From contig CALXHS010000080.1 in NCBI GenBank assembly GCA_944388165.1, forward strand, positions 1-51,629: a stretch of DNA of 51,629 nt, given 5' to 3'. A model generated the notes under the pieces. The model was not told the DNA's origin, searched no databases, and saw only the letters and a list, made by a program, of their open reading frames with translations. Both the position numbers and the translations under genes were made by a program. Each line of letters begins with the position of its first letter. The first letter of the stretch is position 1. Shown piece after piece: positions 27,189-35,619 of this stretch. Source of the DNA: an uncultured Gemmiger sp. Its GTDB lineage: Bacteria; Bacillota; Clostridia; Oscillospirales; Ruminococcaceae.

Positions 27189-27210
27189 GCAGGACCCTCC
27201 CCCAAAGAAA

Positions 27211-27236
27211 AACGCCGCCCCGGCCGGGGCGGCGTT
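27211..27236. terminator. Bidirectional terminator between oxidoreductase and degV
   Basis: AACGCCGCCCC (27211-27221) pairs perfectly with GGGGCGGCGTT (27226-27236), with T-rich tails on both strands. Confidence 0.88.
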
Positions 27237-27254
27237 TTGGTTTGCATATCAGGT

Positions 27255-28115
27255 TCAGGCCAGGGTATCGGGATCCTTGGCCACAAAGACCAGGGCGGCG
27301 CAGCCCGGTCCGATGTGGGTGCCGATGGCAGCGCCCAGGCGGGCCACACGGCCGCCGGTCAGGTGCAGGTTTTCGTGCATATACCGATGGATGGGGGCGG
27401 TGATAGTCTTCTGGTCGGAATAGAGCAGCACGTAGCCGTAGCGCTCATCCACGCCGCCCAGCTTGTCGATCTGCTTGAACAGGGCCACCATGGCGCCGGG
27501 ACGGCCGCGGGCGGTATCAGCCAGTTTGATCTCGCCGTCAATGACAGACAGCACCGGCTTGATGCCCAGCGCGCCGCCCACCAGGGCCACGGCAGCGGGC
27601 AGACGGCCGCCCTTGTGCAGGTGCTTCAGGCTGTCCACGATACCCAGGATACGGATGCGGCCTTTCAGCTTTTCCAGCGCGTCGGCGATCTCGTCCAGGG
27701 TCTTGCCCTCTTCCCGCAGGCGCAGGGCTTCCCGGATGAGGATGGCTTCGCCCTGGGAGGCAGTGCGGGAATCCACGAAGCGGACGTTCTCGAATTCGCA
27801 GGTCTCGGCGGCCAGGCGGGCGCACTGATAGGTGCCCGACAGGTTGGAGGAGATCAGCACCGCCAGGACTTCGTCCCCGGCAGCAGCCGCTTCCTCAAAG
27901 ATCTGGATAAAGGTATCCGGCGAAGGCTGGCTGGTACGGGGCAGCTTGGATTCAGTGGTCAGACGGGCGTAATATTCATCTCCGGTCATGTCCACACCGT
28001 CCAGGATGGTCTCACCGTCGGCAAACAGCACATGCAGGGGCACGACGGACACGCCGGGGCACTGGGCCTCGGCATGGGTCAGGTCAGCGGCAGAGTCGGT
28101 CAGAATGCGGATCAT
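27255..28115 (-). CDS. DegV-family fatty-acid-binding protein
   Basis: A 286-residue cytoplasmic protein. ILTDSAADL at the start, TSQPSPDTF near 60-70 and SSNLSGTYQ near 90 are the conserved DegV lipid head-group motifs, and HKGGRL lies in the second half. DegV/FakB proteins hold a fatty acid while FakA phosphorylates it for phospholipid synthesis; no fakA is adjacent. GAGG precedes ATG 28115. It has its own promoter (TTGACA-16-TACAAT). Confidence 0.93.
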   Translation of the reverse strand: MIRILTDSAADLTHAEAQCPGVSVVPLHVLFADGETILDGVDMTGDEYYARLTTESKLPRTSQPSPDTFIQIFEEAAAAGDEVLAVLISSNLSGTYQCARLAAETCEFENVRFVDSRTASQGEAILIREALRLREEGKTLDEIADALEKLKGRIRILGIVDSLKHLHKGGRLPAAVALVGGALGIKPVLSVIDGEIKLADTARGRPGAMVALFKQIDKLGGVDERYGYVLLYSDQKTITAPIHRYMHENLHLTGGRVARLGAAIGTHIGPGCAALVFVAKDPDTLA

Positions 28116-28180
28116 ACAGCAAGCCTCATTTCTCGGCGCAACCGTGCAGACTGGGAAAGGTCGTCCGTTTGTTTTTTCTT

Positions 28181-28208
28181 ATTGTACCATACTTTTGCGG
28201 GATGTCAA
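28181..28208 (-). promoter_or_regulatory. Promoter of degV
   Basis: The minus strand reads TTGACA (28208-28203), 16 bases, TACAAT (28186-28181), with TGG before the -10. Confidence 0.75.
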
Positions 28209-28230
28209 AAATTGAACCCCTGTACAGAGA

Positions 28231-28749
28231 TCAGTCCCGCCAGGTCAGCACCGAGAAGAGGTTCACCGCGCTGGAGCACAGGATCATGATGCCCACCAGC
28301 CGCATGACCATGGCGGCGGAAGCCCCCGGTGCAAACAGGGCATACAGCCCCAGCAGCACGCAGACCACGCCCACGGCCAGAGGGATCCACCACAGGCTGT
28401 CCCCCCAGGCACGGCGGGCCATGGCGGCCTGGATGTTGCTCAGGCCGGTGACCAGCAGGAACACACAGACGATGGTGCCCACCAGCGCCACCAGCGTGCC
28501 GGGGCTGAGGATGAAGAAAAGGCCGATGACCACAGCGCCCACGCTGATGGGCAGCAGCGGGCTGGAGATGAAGGTAGCCCGCTGAAAAGCCAGAGAATTG
28601 ACCACACCGCAGCCTCCGGCCAGCAGGATCAGCCAGCCGATCAGGCTGCACAGGGCGGCGGTGGCGTTCCAGGGACGGGCGATGAGGAACAGGCCCAGCA
28701 CAACGCCGGCCACAGGCATGATCAGACGGTCCCATTGCAGATGTTTCAT
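28231..28749 (-). CDS. DUF308 (HdeD-like) membrane protein
   Basis: A 172-residue protein with six hydrophobic helices in three pairs, the pattern of the DUF308/HdeD family (start RLIMPVAGVVLGLFLIARP, repeated near 65 and 120). HdeD helps acid resistance in enteric bacteria, but that role cannot be carried over to this organism. GGAGG lies 8 bases before ATG 28749. The gene follows rmuC by 69 bases without a convincing terminator, so it may be on the same transcript. Confidence 0.85.
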   Translation of the reverse strand: MKHLQWDRLIMPVAGVVLGLFLIARPWNATAALCSLIGWLILLAGGCGVVNSLAFQRATFISSPLLPISVGAVVIGLFFILSPGTLVALVGTIVCVFLLVTGLSNIQAAMARRAWGDSLWWIPLAVGVVCVLLGLYALFAPGASAAMVMRLVGIMILCSSAVNLFSVLTWRD

Positions 28750-28818
28750 GGCAGATTGCCTCCTTTTTTATCCCGCGGCCACGGCGGCCGACGGGTCACT
28801 TCTTTTCGGTGCCGGGTT

Positions 28819-30219
28819 TCAGGACTGGGTATCCTCCCGGCGGCGCAGGCGGGGCGCCGTGCCGGAAACCGGGTCCAGGCCCAGCAGGTCGGCGGCTTCG
28901 GTGGGTTCCAGCTGCTGCACCGATTCCAGCTTGCGGGTGATGGCCCGGCTGCGGGTGCCGATGAGTTCTTCCAGATCATTACCGGTCTGGTTCAGATGCC
29001 GCTGCATGGCCTGCAGACCGGCGCCGAACTTTTCAAACTCCGTCTTGACCGCCGCCAGCACCTGCCAGACTTCGCCGGAGCGCTTCTGGATGGCCAGGGT
29101 GCGGAAGCCCATCTGCAGCGCGTTGAGCAGGGCCGCCATGGTGGAGGGGCCCGCCACGCTGATCTGGAATTCCCGCTGCAAGGTCTCGGTCATACCGGAG
29201 GAGACCACCTCGGCGTACAGCCCCTCAAAGGGCAGGAAGAGCACGCCGAAAGCGGTGGTGTAGGGAACCTCGATGTACTTGTCGTGGATGTCCTTGGCTT
29301 CCTGGCGCAGCACCGCATCCAGCTGCTTGCGGGCAGCGGCCACAGCGGCGGCATCCCCGGAATCCCGGGCCTGTACCAGTTTGGCGTAGCTGTCGCCGGG
29401 GAACTTGGCGTCAATAGGCATCCAGACGGTGCCCCCCTGCCCCGGCAGCTTCACCGCAAATTCCACACGGTTGGCGCTTCCCGGCACGGTGGCCACGTTT
29501 TCGGCATACTGGCCGGGGGCCAGAATCTCCTGCAAAATGGCCCCCAGCTGCACTTCGCCCAGCATGCCCCGGGTCTTGACGCCGGAAAGCACCCGTTTCA
29601 GCCCGCCCACGTCGGCGGCCAGTGTCTGCATCTCGCCCAGGCCCTTGTACACCTGTTCCAGCTGGGCGCTGACGGTGCGGAAGGAATCGGAAATGCGCTT
29701 TTGCAGGGTATCCTGCAGTTTTTCATCCACCGTGCCCCGGATCTCGTCCAGTTTGCGGTTGTTGTCTGCCCGGATGGTGTTCAGCCCCTGGACCAGAGCG
29801 CCCCGCATACCGTCCAGACGGGCGGCGTTGGAGTCCTCCAGCCCTTTCAGGCGGTTTTCCAGCAGGGCCAGCTGGGCGGCGGTGGCGTCACCGGCGGCCT
29901 TCTGGCGGGCGGCACCGGCCCGGTCGATGGCTTCCAGCCGGGCGGTGGCGGCAGCGCTGCTCTGGCGCTGGCTTTCGGCCAGAACGGCCCCCAGGTCCCG
30001 CACGGCGGCCTGGGTGGAGCGGGCGGTCTCCGCCTGGGTGGTGCGCAGCTGGTCGGCCAGCAGGTCGGTCTCGGATTCGATCACTTTTTGCAGGGTGCGG
30101 GCCAGCTGGCCGTCGTCCCCTTCTTCCCTGTTGCGGCGCAGGGTGAGCACCAGTACCGCTGCCAGCAGCACATCGCCCACCAGGGCCAGCACCAGCAGCA
30201 GATAGATCAGCGGTTCCAT
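28819..30219 (-). CDS. rmuC: RmuC-family DNA recombination protein
   Basis: A 466-residue protein with one N-terminal membrane helix (LIYLLLVLALVGDVLLAAVLV), a long coiled coil (about 35-180) and the RmuC nuclease-like core from about 190: GMLGEVQLGAIL, VWMPIDAKFPGDSYAKL and FGVLFLPFEGLYAE. RmuC limits inversions at short repeats and is thought to trim DNA at recombination structures. AGGAG lies 8 bases before ATG 30219. It has its own promoter (TTGTAA-17-TATACT) and probably carries the DUF308 gene behind it. Confidence 0.94.
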   Translation of the reverse strand: MEPLIYLLLVLALVGDVLLAAVLVLTLRRNREEGDDGQLARTLQKVIESETDLLADQLRTTQAETARSTQAAVRDLGAVLAESQRQSSAAATARLEAIDRAGAARQKAAGDATAAQLALLENRLKGLEDSNAARLDGMRGALVQGLNTIRADNNRKLDEIRGTVDEKLQDTLQKRISDSFRTVSAQLEQVYKGLGEMQTLAADVGGLKRVLSGVKTRGMLGEVQLGAILQEILAPGQYAENVATVPGSANRVEFAVKLPGQGGTVWMPIDAKFPGDSYAKLVQARDSGDAAAVAAARKQLDAVLRQEAKDIHDKYIEVPYTTAFGVLFLPFEGLYAEVVSSGMTETLQREFQISVAGPSTMAALLNALQMGFRTLAIQKRSGEVWQVLAAVKTEFEKFGAGLQAMQRHLNQTGNDLEELIGTRSRAITRKLESVQQLEPTEAADLLGLDPVSGTAPRLRRREDTQS

Positions 30220-30251
30220 GTGTGTTGTATCTCCTTGTATTTGATGGGTCC

Positions 30252-30280
30252 AGTATACCACATGCCGCCAGACGTTACAA
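30252..30280 (-). promoter_or_regulatory. Promoter of rmuC
   Basis: The minus strand reads TTGTAA (30280-30275), 17 bases, TATACT (30257-30252), with TGTGG before the -10; it lies just past the stop of the small membrane gene. Confidence 0.7.
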
Positions 30281-30318
30281 CCATTCGTTGTTTTGTTTTT
30301 GCGGTGTTTGCCGCCCTG

Positions 30319-30714
30319 TCAGTGCAGACCCAGGCAGAAGATGACCCCGAAGCCCATGGCCACAAACAGCACGCCCAGGATCTCGGCTTCGGCGCTGCGG
30401 CGTTCCACCACCGTGGGGGTGGCGGGGTTATACCAGATCTCGATGACCGAGCCCACCCGGTTGGGGCGCTCGAACCAGAAGGAGTCGTTGGTGGCGGCGG
30501 TGTGGCGGATGCCGTCGGGAGAGGTAAACTCCACCACATAGCAGTATCCCCCGCTGCGCTTGCGCCCGGCCACGCCCTGGCGGCGGCATTCCAGTATGCG
30601 GGCGGGCAGGCGCATGCCCCCGCGCACCGTGCGGTATTTTTCCCACAGGCAAGCGGCGCCCAGGGCAATGAACACCGCGCCCAGCACACAGTAAACAAGA
30701 TTCAGGATGGTCAT
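30319..30714 (-). CDS. DUF3592-like small membrane protein
   Basis: A 131-residue protein with one helix at each end (LVYCVLGAVFIALGAACLW and ILGVLFVAMGFGVIFCLGL) and a beta-rich middle (ARILECRRQG, YVVEFTSPDG, NRVGSVIEIWYNP) typical of DUF3592 proteins. Function unknown. GGAGGT lies 6 bases before ATG 30714. It starts 13 bases after the stop of the serine hydrolase gene, as last member of that operon. Confidence 0.8.
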   Translation of the reverse strand: MTILNLVYCVLGAVFIALGAACLWEKYRTVRGGMRLPARILECRRQGVAGRKRSGGYCYVVEFTSPDGIRHTAATNDSFWFERPNRVGSVIEIWYNPATPTVVERRSAEAEILGVLFVAMGFGVIFCLGLH

Positions 30715-30727
30715 GGCGGCACCTCCG

Positions 30728-31588
30728 TCAGTTCCGGGCAAAGCTGCCTTCCAGCGCCAGATACTGGTCGAACAGCATACGGCTGACCCGCCCGCCGTAC
30801 ACGAAGGCGGGATGATCGTTGACTTCCAGCTTGTTGGCAAAGTTCTTGCACATGAGCACCACCACGTAATCACCGTAGGGGGTGTGCACCAGGCCGCCGT
30901 CGTTGCGGCAGGCATCCATGCTGCCGCTCTTGCTGGCGGTGTAGATCAGGTCCGGGTCAGCGCCGGATTCCTCAGCGTCGGTATAGTAGGGAGGCAGGTT
31001 GCCCGCCAGCATGGTGTTGTAGTGCTGCTGACGCAGGATAGTGCGCATGGCATCGCTGGCAGCGGGGCTGACCAGTTTTCCCTTGGCCAGCAGGGCGAAG
31101 AAATGGCCCATATCCCGGGGGGTGATGGTGCCCAGGGGTTCGCCCCAGTTGTCCGAAGCAAGGCGGCGGTGAAGGGTGGTGGAATCACAACCGATGGAAC
31201 GGATGAAGGCGTTGATGGTGTCCAGCCCCAGGTAATCGATGAGCATGTTGGTGGCGATGTTGTCGCTGCAGATGATCATGAGGGTGGCGGCGTCGGCGGC
31301 CCGCAGCCTGGCTCCGGTGCCCAGGGCGCGGATCATGCCGGAACCGTCCACGAAATGCTTCTGCTCGTAGGTCAGTTCTTCGTCCAGGCAGGCTTTGCCC
31401 TTTTCCGCCTGGTCGTACAGGCAGCCCAGCACAAAGATCTTGATGGTGGAGGCGGACTCAAAGGCTTCGTCGGCGCCCCGTTCCACCACATGGCCCCGCA
31501 GGTCGTCGGCATAGACACACATGGTGGCGTCCAGACCGCAGAGTTCGGCGGCGATGCGTTTTTCCAGCGTGAGTGAAGGATGCGGCAT
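30728..31588 (-). CDS. Class A beta-lactamase-fold serine hydrolase
   Basis: A 286-residue protein of the Beta-lactamase2 type with S47-T-I-K50 (active serine and lysine), S108-D-N110, and KSG near residue 220 in place of KTG. The omega-loop glutamate of true class A enzymes (ExxLN) is not found at the expected distance before TITP, so penicillin hydrolysis is unlikely. There is no signal peptide, so it is probably cytoplasmic. Its place at the end of a peptide-processing operon suggests an amidase, esterase or transpeptidase-like role on small peptides. AGGAG lies 7 bases before ATG 31588. It follows the dipeptidase gene by 18 bases. Confidence 0.88.
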   Translation of the reverse strand: MPHPSLTLEKRIAAELCGLDATMCVYADDLRGHVVERGADEAFESASTIKIFVLGCLYDQAEKGKACLDEELTYEQKHFVDGSGMIRALGTGARLRAADAATLMIICSDNIATNMLIDYLGLDTINAFIRSIGCDSTTLHRRLASDNWGEPLGTITPRDMGHFFALLAKGKLVSPAASDAMRTILRQQHYNTMLAGNLPPYYTDAEESGADPDLIYTASKSGSMDACRNDGGLVHTPYGDYVVVLMCKNFANKLEVNDHPAFVYGGRVSRMLFDQYLALEGSFARN

Positions 31589-31606
31589 ATAGTTCTCCTT
31601 TATGAA

Positions 31607-32599
31607 TCAGAGGTTTTCGGCAAAGAAGCGGGCGGCGTTGCCCCAGAAGATCTTTTCCACCTGGGTCTCGGTGAGACCGGCCTTGCACAGGCCTTCGGCC
31701 AGGCGGGGCATATCCTGGGCACCGGCGATCTCCAGTTCTCCGCCGATACCGTCAAAGTCGCTGCCAAGGGCCAGGGCATCCTCCCCGGCCAGGTCCATGA
31801 TGTACCGGGCATGGCGGGCCATATCGGTCACCCGGCTTGTCAGGTGATGGCGGTCGGTGCCCTCGTCCAGGAAGGCGGGGCAGAAGTTCAGCCCGATAAG
31901 GCAGCCCTTCTCCCCCATGGCCCGCAGCAGGTCGTCGGGCAGGTTGCGCACATGGGGGCAGCAGGCCCGGGCATTGGAATGGCTGGCAGCAAAGGGGCGG
32001 GTGGAGTATTGCAGCACATCCCGGATGCCCGCGTCAGACAGATGGGCCACGTCCACGATCATGTGCAGACGTTCCATCTCCCCGACAAACTCCACCCCCC
32101 GGTCGGTCAGCCCGCCGGTGGTGTTGGGGGCCACCGGCCAGGTGTCCTCGTTGTAGTCAGGGCCCACGTTGGGCTCGGCCAGCTCGTTTTTGTGGTTCCA
32201 GGTCAGGGTCATCATCCGCACGCCCAGCCGGTAGAAATCCCGCAGGATGGCCGGGTCACCGTGGCAGGTGCCCCCTTCCTCCACCGTGAGCATGGCGCCG
32301 ATGCGGCGGTCGTTTTCCAGGTTTTTCACGTCCTGGCCGGTGCGCACCCAGACCAGGTCGTCGGGGTACTGGGCCAGCAGGGTGTGGAAGATGTCCATCT
32401 CCTGCAAGGCGGTGTGCATGGGGTCTTCCGGCGCGGCCAGGTCCACAAAGCAGGCAAAGCACTGCATACCGTAGCCGGACTGCTTCAGCCGCTGCAGGTC
32501 GATCATCAGGTCGTTGTGTTCAAAGCTCTTGGGGGTACCGCTCAGCTGGGCGTTGCGCAGTTCCGAGAGTGTATCGCAGTGCAGGTCCCAGACTTTCAC
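31607..32599 (-). CDS. Peptidase family M19 (membrane dipeptidase-type)
   Basis: A 330-residue zinc hydrolase of the renal dipeptidase family. Metal ligands are seen in LHCDTL (H and D), TVEEGG, VDVAHLSD and ASHSNARA, with SDFDGIGG near the end. Bacterial M19 enzymes cut dipeptides, often with a D-residue on the C-terminal side. There is no signal peptide or membrane helix despite the family name. It starts 4 bases after the epimerase stop, so translation is coupled. Together with the epimerase this suggests breakdown of D-amino-acid-containing dipeptides, perhaps from cell wall. Confidence 0.93.
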   Translation of the reverse strand: MKVWDLHCDTLSELRNAQLSGTPKSFEHNDLMIDLQRLKQSGYGMQCFACFVDLAAPEDPMHTALQEMDIFHTLLAQYPDDLVWVRTGQDVKNLENDRRIGAMLTVEEGGTCHGDPAILRDFYRLGVRMMTLTWNHKNELAEPNVGPDYNEDTWPVAPNTTGGLTDRGVEFVGEMERLHMIVDVAHLSDAGIRDVLQYSTRPFAASHSNARACCPHVRNLPDDLLRAMGEKGCLIGLNFCPAFLDEGTDRHHLTSRVTDMARHARYIMDLAGEDALALGSDFDGIGGELEIAGAQDMPRLAEGLCKAGLTETQVEKIFWGNAARFFAENL

Positions 32600-32602
32600 G
32601 GT

Positions 32603-33691
32603 TTACACCCCCTCAAACCCGGGCACGCCGGTAATGCCGATACCCGGGGTCTCGTTCATGAGGATGCGTGGGCCTTCGTACACGGGGCCGCCGGTGTAGG
32701 GGTCCACGCTGCACAGGCTGGGGCCGTCCAGGTCGATGCGGGTGATGACCGACCGGGCCGCCGCCAGGTGGGCCGCTGCCGAGACCGCCAGCTTGCTTTC
32801 CAGCATGCAGCCCATCATGCATTCCACACCGTAGACTTCCGCCGCAGAGCAGATCTTCAGCGCCTGCCAGATGCCGCCGGTCTTCATCAGCTTGATGTTG
32901 ATCATGTCGGCGGCGTGACGCTGGAGGATTTGGAAGGCATCCGCCGGGGAAAAGACGCTCTCATCCGCCAGGATGGGGGTGGTCACCCGCCGGGTGATGT
33001 ATTCCAGGCCGTCGATGTCGTGGGCGGGCACCGGCTGTTCCACCAGTTCCGGCTCCACACCGGCGTCCTCCAGGGCGGTGATGATGCGCACCGCCTGTTT
33101 GGCAGTCCAGCCCTGGTTGGCGTCCACCCGCAGGGCAACTTCGGGGCCCACCGCTTCCCGGATGGTTTTCAGACGGGGGATGTCGGCCAAGCCTTCCTTG
33201 CCCACCTTGATCTTCAGCACCTTGAAGCCCTCTTCCACGGCGGCCCTGGCATCGGCCACCATGACCGGCACCGGGTTCACCGAGATGGTCAGGTCGGTCT
33301 CGATGGTATTGCGGGCGCCGCCCAGCACCTTGTACAGGGGTTTGCCGCAGCTCTGGGCAAACAGATCATAGAGGGCCATGTCCACGGCGGCCTTGGCGCT
33401 GGTGTTGCGCACCAGGCAGCGGTCCAGTTTGGTCATGACCGCGTCCAGGTCCTCCACCTCCATGCCCTGCAGGGCGGGAGCGATGAATTCCTCCACAGCG
33501 GTGTGCAGGGAACCCAGGGTCTCGCCGGTGATGACGGCGGTGGGGGGCGCTTCGCCATGGCCCACGGCCCCGGTGTCGGTCTCCACACGGACCAGAAGAT
33601 CATGGACGCAGTCCACCGTACGCAGGGCCGTCTTGAAAGGGGTGCGCAGGGGGATGTGACATTCGGTGGTGGTGATGTTGGTGATTTTCAT
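32603..33691 (-). CDS. Dipeptide epimerase (L-Ala-D/L-Glu epimerase type, enolase superfamily)
   Basis: A 362-residue muconate-lactonising-type barrel enzyme. K160 and K162 (VLKIKVG), D190 (RVDANQGW), E218 (VEQPVP), D243 (LADESV) and K267 (INIKLMKTGG) give the KxK / D-E-D / K set of dipeptide epimerases. The known reaction in relatives is L-Ala-D-Glu to L-Ala-L-Glu, which lets normal peptidases use murein dipeptide; exact specificity varies. The start is ATG 33691 behind AGGTG, not the GTG three codons upstream. It sits between the P1 aminopeptidase and the M19 dipeptidase. Confidence 0.92.
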   Translation of the reverse strand: MKITNITTTECHIPLRTPFKTALRTVDCVHDLLVRVETDTGAVGHGEAPPTAVITGETLGSLHTAVEEFIAPALQGMEVEDLDAVMTKLDRCLVRNTSAKAAVDMALYDLFAQSCGKPLYKVLGGARNTIETDLTISVNPVPVMVADARAAVEEGFKVLKIKVGKEGLADIPRLKTIREAVGPEVALRVDANQGWTAKQAVRIITALEDAGVEPELVEQPVPAHDIDGLEYITRRVTTPILADESVFSPADAFQILQRHAADMINIKLMKTGGIWQALKICSAAEVYGVECMMGCMLESKLAVSAAAHLAAARSVITRIDLDGPSLCSVDPYTGGPVYEGPRILMNETPGIGITGVPGFEGV

Positions 33692-33737
33692 AGGATGCAC
33701 CTGCTTTTATTGTATAGGATGGGGCCGGGGTGTTCCC

Positions 33738-34778
33738 TCAGCCCAGAAGGTCGGCAAATTCGGAAAGGGCGTGGCAGACGGTGCCGTCGTACCCTACGGT
33801 GGTGGTAGCCGCCGCCAGGGCGTTGAGTACCGCTTCCTCGGCGGCTTCGGCAGCAGCCAGGAAGAGAGGGTCCATCTTGTCCTCGTTGAAGATGGCGTGG
33901 GTGGCGATCTGAGCATCGTCCTCCCGATTGATGTCGTGGGCGGTGGTAAAACCGATGGCGATATCCCCGCTGCCGTGGCCCCAGTAGCTGCCCACCCGGG
34001 CCAAGCCCACGGCACTGCGGCGGCAGACCCGGCCCAGCTGGCGGCTGGACAGGGGCAGGTCGGTGGCCAGCACCAGGATGCAGCTGCCCTTGTCTTCCGG
34101 CCGGGGCCAGCCCTGGATGTGTTCCCGGATTTTCTCACCCGGGCGGCGGCCCAGGATGTTCAGTTCGGACAACTGGCCGTGGTTGCACAGGGCCAGCACC
34201 CCGATGCAGAACTCCCGCCCGGCCACCGTGAGCATGCGGCTGGCGGAACCGATGCCGCCCTTGAGTTCGTGGCAGATCATGCCGGTGCCCGCGCCCACAC
34301 AGCCCTGTTCAAAGTCGGGGGAAGCAGTCTCGATGGCATGGAAAACCTCCCGGCGGCCGATGACCCGGTCGGTGATATCGTTGAGGGTGGAATCGTTGCA
34401 CTCCCCCACTACCGGGTTGAAGCTGCGCAGCTTGTCCCCTTTGGCGGCACAGGCGTCGGCGGTGTACTGCACCAGGGCGTCGTACACAAGACCCACGTTC
34501 AGGGTGTTGGTGAGGGCGATGGGGCTTTCCAGCTGGCCCAGTTCCTGGATCTGCACCAGCCCCGCCGTCTTGCCGAAACCGTTGATCACATGGGCGGCGG
34601 CGGTGCAGCGGTGGGTGTACACATCTTCCCGGGGAAGGATGACGGTGACACCGGTGCGGTGGGAACCGGTATTGACGGTGGTATGCCCCACCCGCACGCC
34701 GGGCACGTCGGTGATGGCGTTGCGGGGGCCGGCGGGCAGGTGCCCGGGCACAAGACCGTAGTCTCGGATGGTGGGCAT
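33738..34778 (-). CDS. P1-family aminopeptidase/D-esterase (DmpA-like)
   Basis: A 346-residue N-terminal-nucleophile hydrolase. ITDVPGVRVGH and GVTVILP near the start, ELGQLESPIALTNTLNVG, and KGSCILVLATDLPL (G231-S232) match the DmpA family, where the chain cuts itself before the serine, which then becomes the nucleophile. Relatives release L-amino acids from peptides or hydrolyse D-amino acid amides and esters. AAGGAAG precedes ATG 34778; the frame stays open to 35360 only as antisense of the next gene. First gene of the five-gene peptide operon. Confidence 0.93.
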   Translation of the reverse strand: MPTIRDYGLVPGHLPAGPRNAITDVPGVRVGHTTVNTGSHRTGVTVILPREDVYTHRCTAAAHVINGFGKTAGLVQIQELGQLESPIALTNTLNVGLVYDALVQYTADACAAKGDKLRSFNPVVGECNDSTLNDITDRVIGRREVFHAIETASPDFEQGCVGAGTGMICHELKGGIGSASRMLTVAGREFCIGVLALCNHGQLSELNILGRRPGEKIREHIQGWPRPEDKGSCILVLATDLPLSSRQLGRVCRRSAVGLARVGSYWGHGSGDIAIGFTTAHDINREDDAQIATHAIFNEDKMDPLFLAAAEAAEEAVLNALAAATTTVGYDGTVCHALSEFADLLG

Positions 34779-34859
34779 GGATGCACTTCCTTTCAAAAGG
34801 AGGATATGATAGAATAAGGAAAAATCACAAGTCCCGGCCCCGCCGGGCGGGGAGGAACC

Positions 34860-35480
34860 ATGACCGAAATTTTGCTGAACGTGCCTCAGATTTTGCAGAA
34901 CCCGGAACTGCCCAACGGGTGCGAGATCACCAGCTGCTGCGAAGTGCTGCGGTATCTGGGTTTCGATGCCGACAAGTGCGACCTGGCGGACAACTATCTG
35001 CCCCGCAGCAAACAGTGGTATGGCGCCGACCCGGACGCGGTATACATGGGTGACCCCCACAAGAACGACGGCACCCCCGAGGAGGGCTACTACTGCTTTG
35101 CGGGGCCCATCGTCCAGGCGGCCAACACCTACCTGGCCCGCCACGGCGGCGGATACACCGCCCGGGACCTGACCGGGGCGGAGGAAGCCGACCTGGTGGC
35201 CCAGCTGGAGAAAGGGCGGCCGGTGGTTTTCTGGGCGTCGCTGCATTTTGAGGACATCCGCTTTGCGGAGGTGGAGCCCTATCCCCTGCCCGGCGGCGGG
35301 GTGCACAAGGTGTTCCACACCCTGCACTGCATGGTGCTGTGCGGGGCCAGCGACACCCACTTTACGGTGGCCGACCCGCTGGACTTCAACTGCACCGTGC
35401 CCCGGGACCGCTTCATGCGCGTCTACCGCCAGCTGGGCAGCCGGGCGGTGGTGCTGGTGAAGGACGGCGAAGAGCTGTAA
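34860..35480 (+). CDS. C39-like cysteine peptidase
   Basis: A 206-residue papain-fold protein of the Peptidase_C39_2 type: C21 in LPNGCEITS, a histidine in TLHCMVLCG and an aspartate in VADPLD give the expected Cys-His-Asp order. It has no signal peptide and no ABC domain, so it is cytoplasmic or leaderless and not a bacteriocin exporter. GGGGAGG lies 5 bases before ATG 34860. It is divergent from the peptide operon with an 81-base gap, so they may share regulation. The substrate is unknown. Confidence 0.85.
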   Translation: MTEILLNVPQILQNPELPNGCEITSCCEVLRYLGFDADKCDLADNYLPRSKQWYGADPDAVYMGDPHKNDGTPEEGYYCFAGPIVQAANTYLARHGGGYTARDLTGAEEADLVAQLEKGRPVVFWASLHFEDIRFAEVEPYPLPGGGVHKVFHTLHCMVLCGASDTHFTVADPLDFNCTVPRDRFMRVYRQLGSRAVVLVKDGEEL

Positions 35481-35542
35481 ATCATTCCGGATGAAGGAAC
35501 CAAAGAAGTACGGTCTGAAGGCTGCACGTTGACAATATCATA

Positions 35543-35585
35543 CCCCGCCTGCCGTAAAACTGCAAGGTTTTTACGGCGGGCGGGG
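35543..35585. terminator. Bidirectional terminator between C39 gene and ArsP_2-type gene
   Basis: CCCCGCCTGCCGTAAAA (35543-35559) pairs with TTTTTACGGCGGGCGGGG with one bulge. It lies between the convergent stop codons. Confidence 0.85.
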
Positions 35586-35619
35586 TATTGTTATTGTATG
35601 GGGTTTGTCAGAAGGCGGG

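Noticed and set aside
34779-35360. N-terminal extension of the P1 peptidase frame to 540 residues
   Set aside because: The extension is antisense to the C39-like peptidase gene, and AAGGAAG marks the start at 34778.
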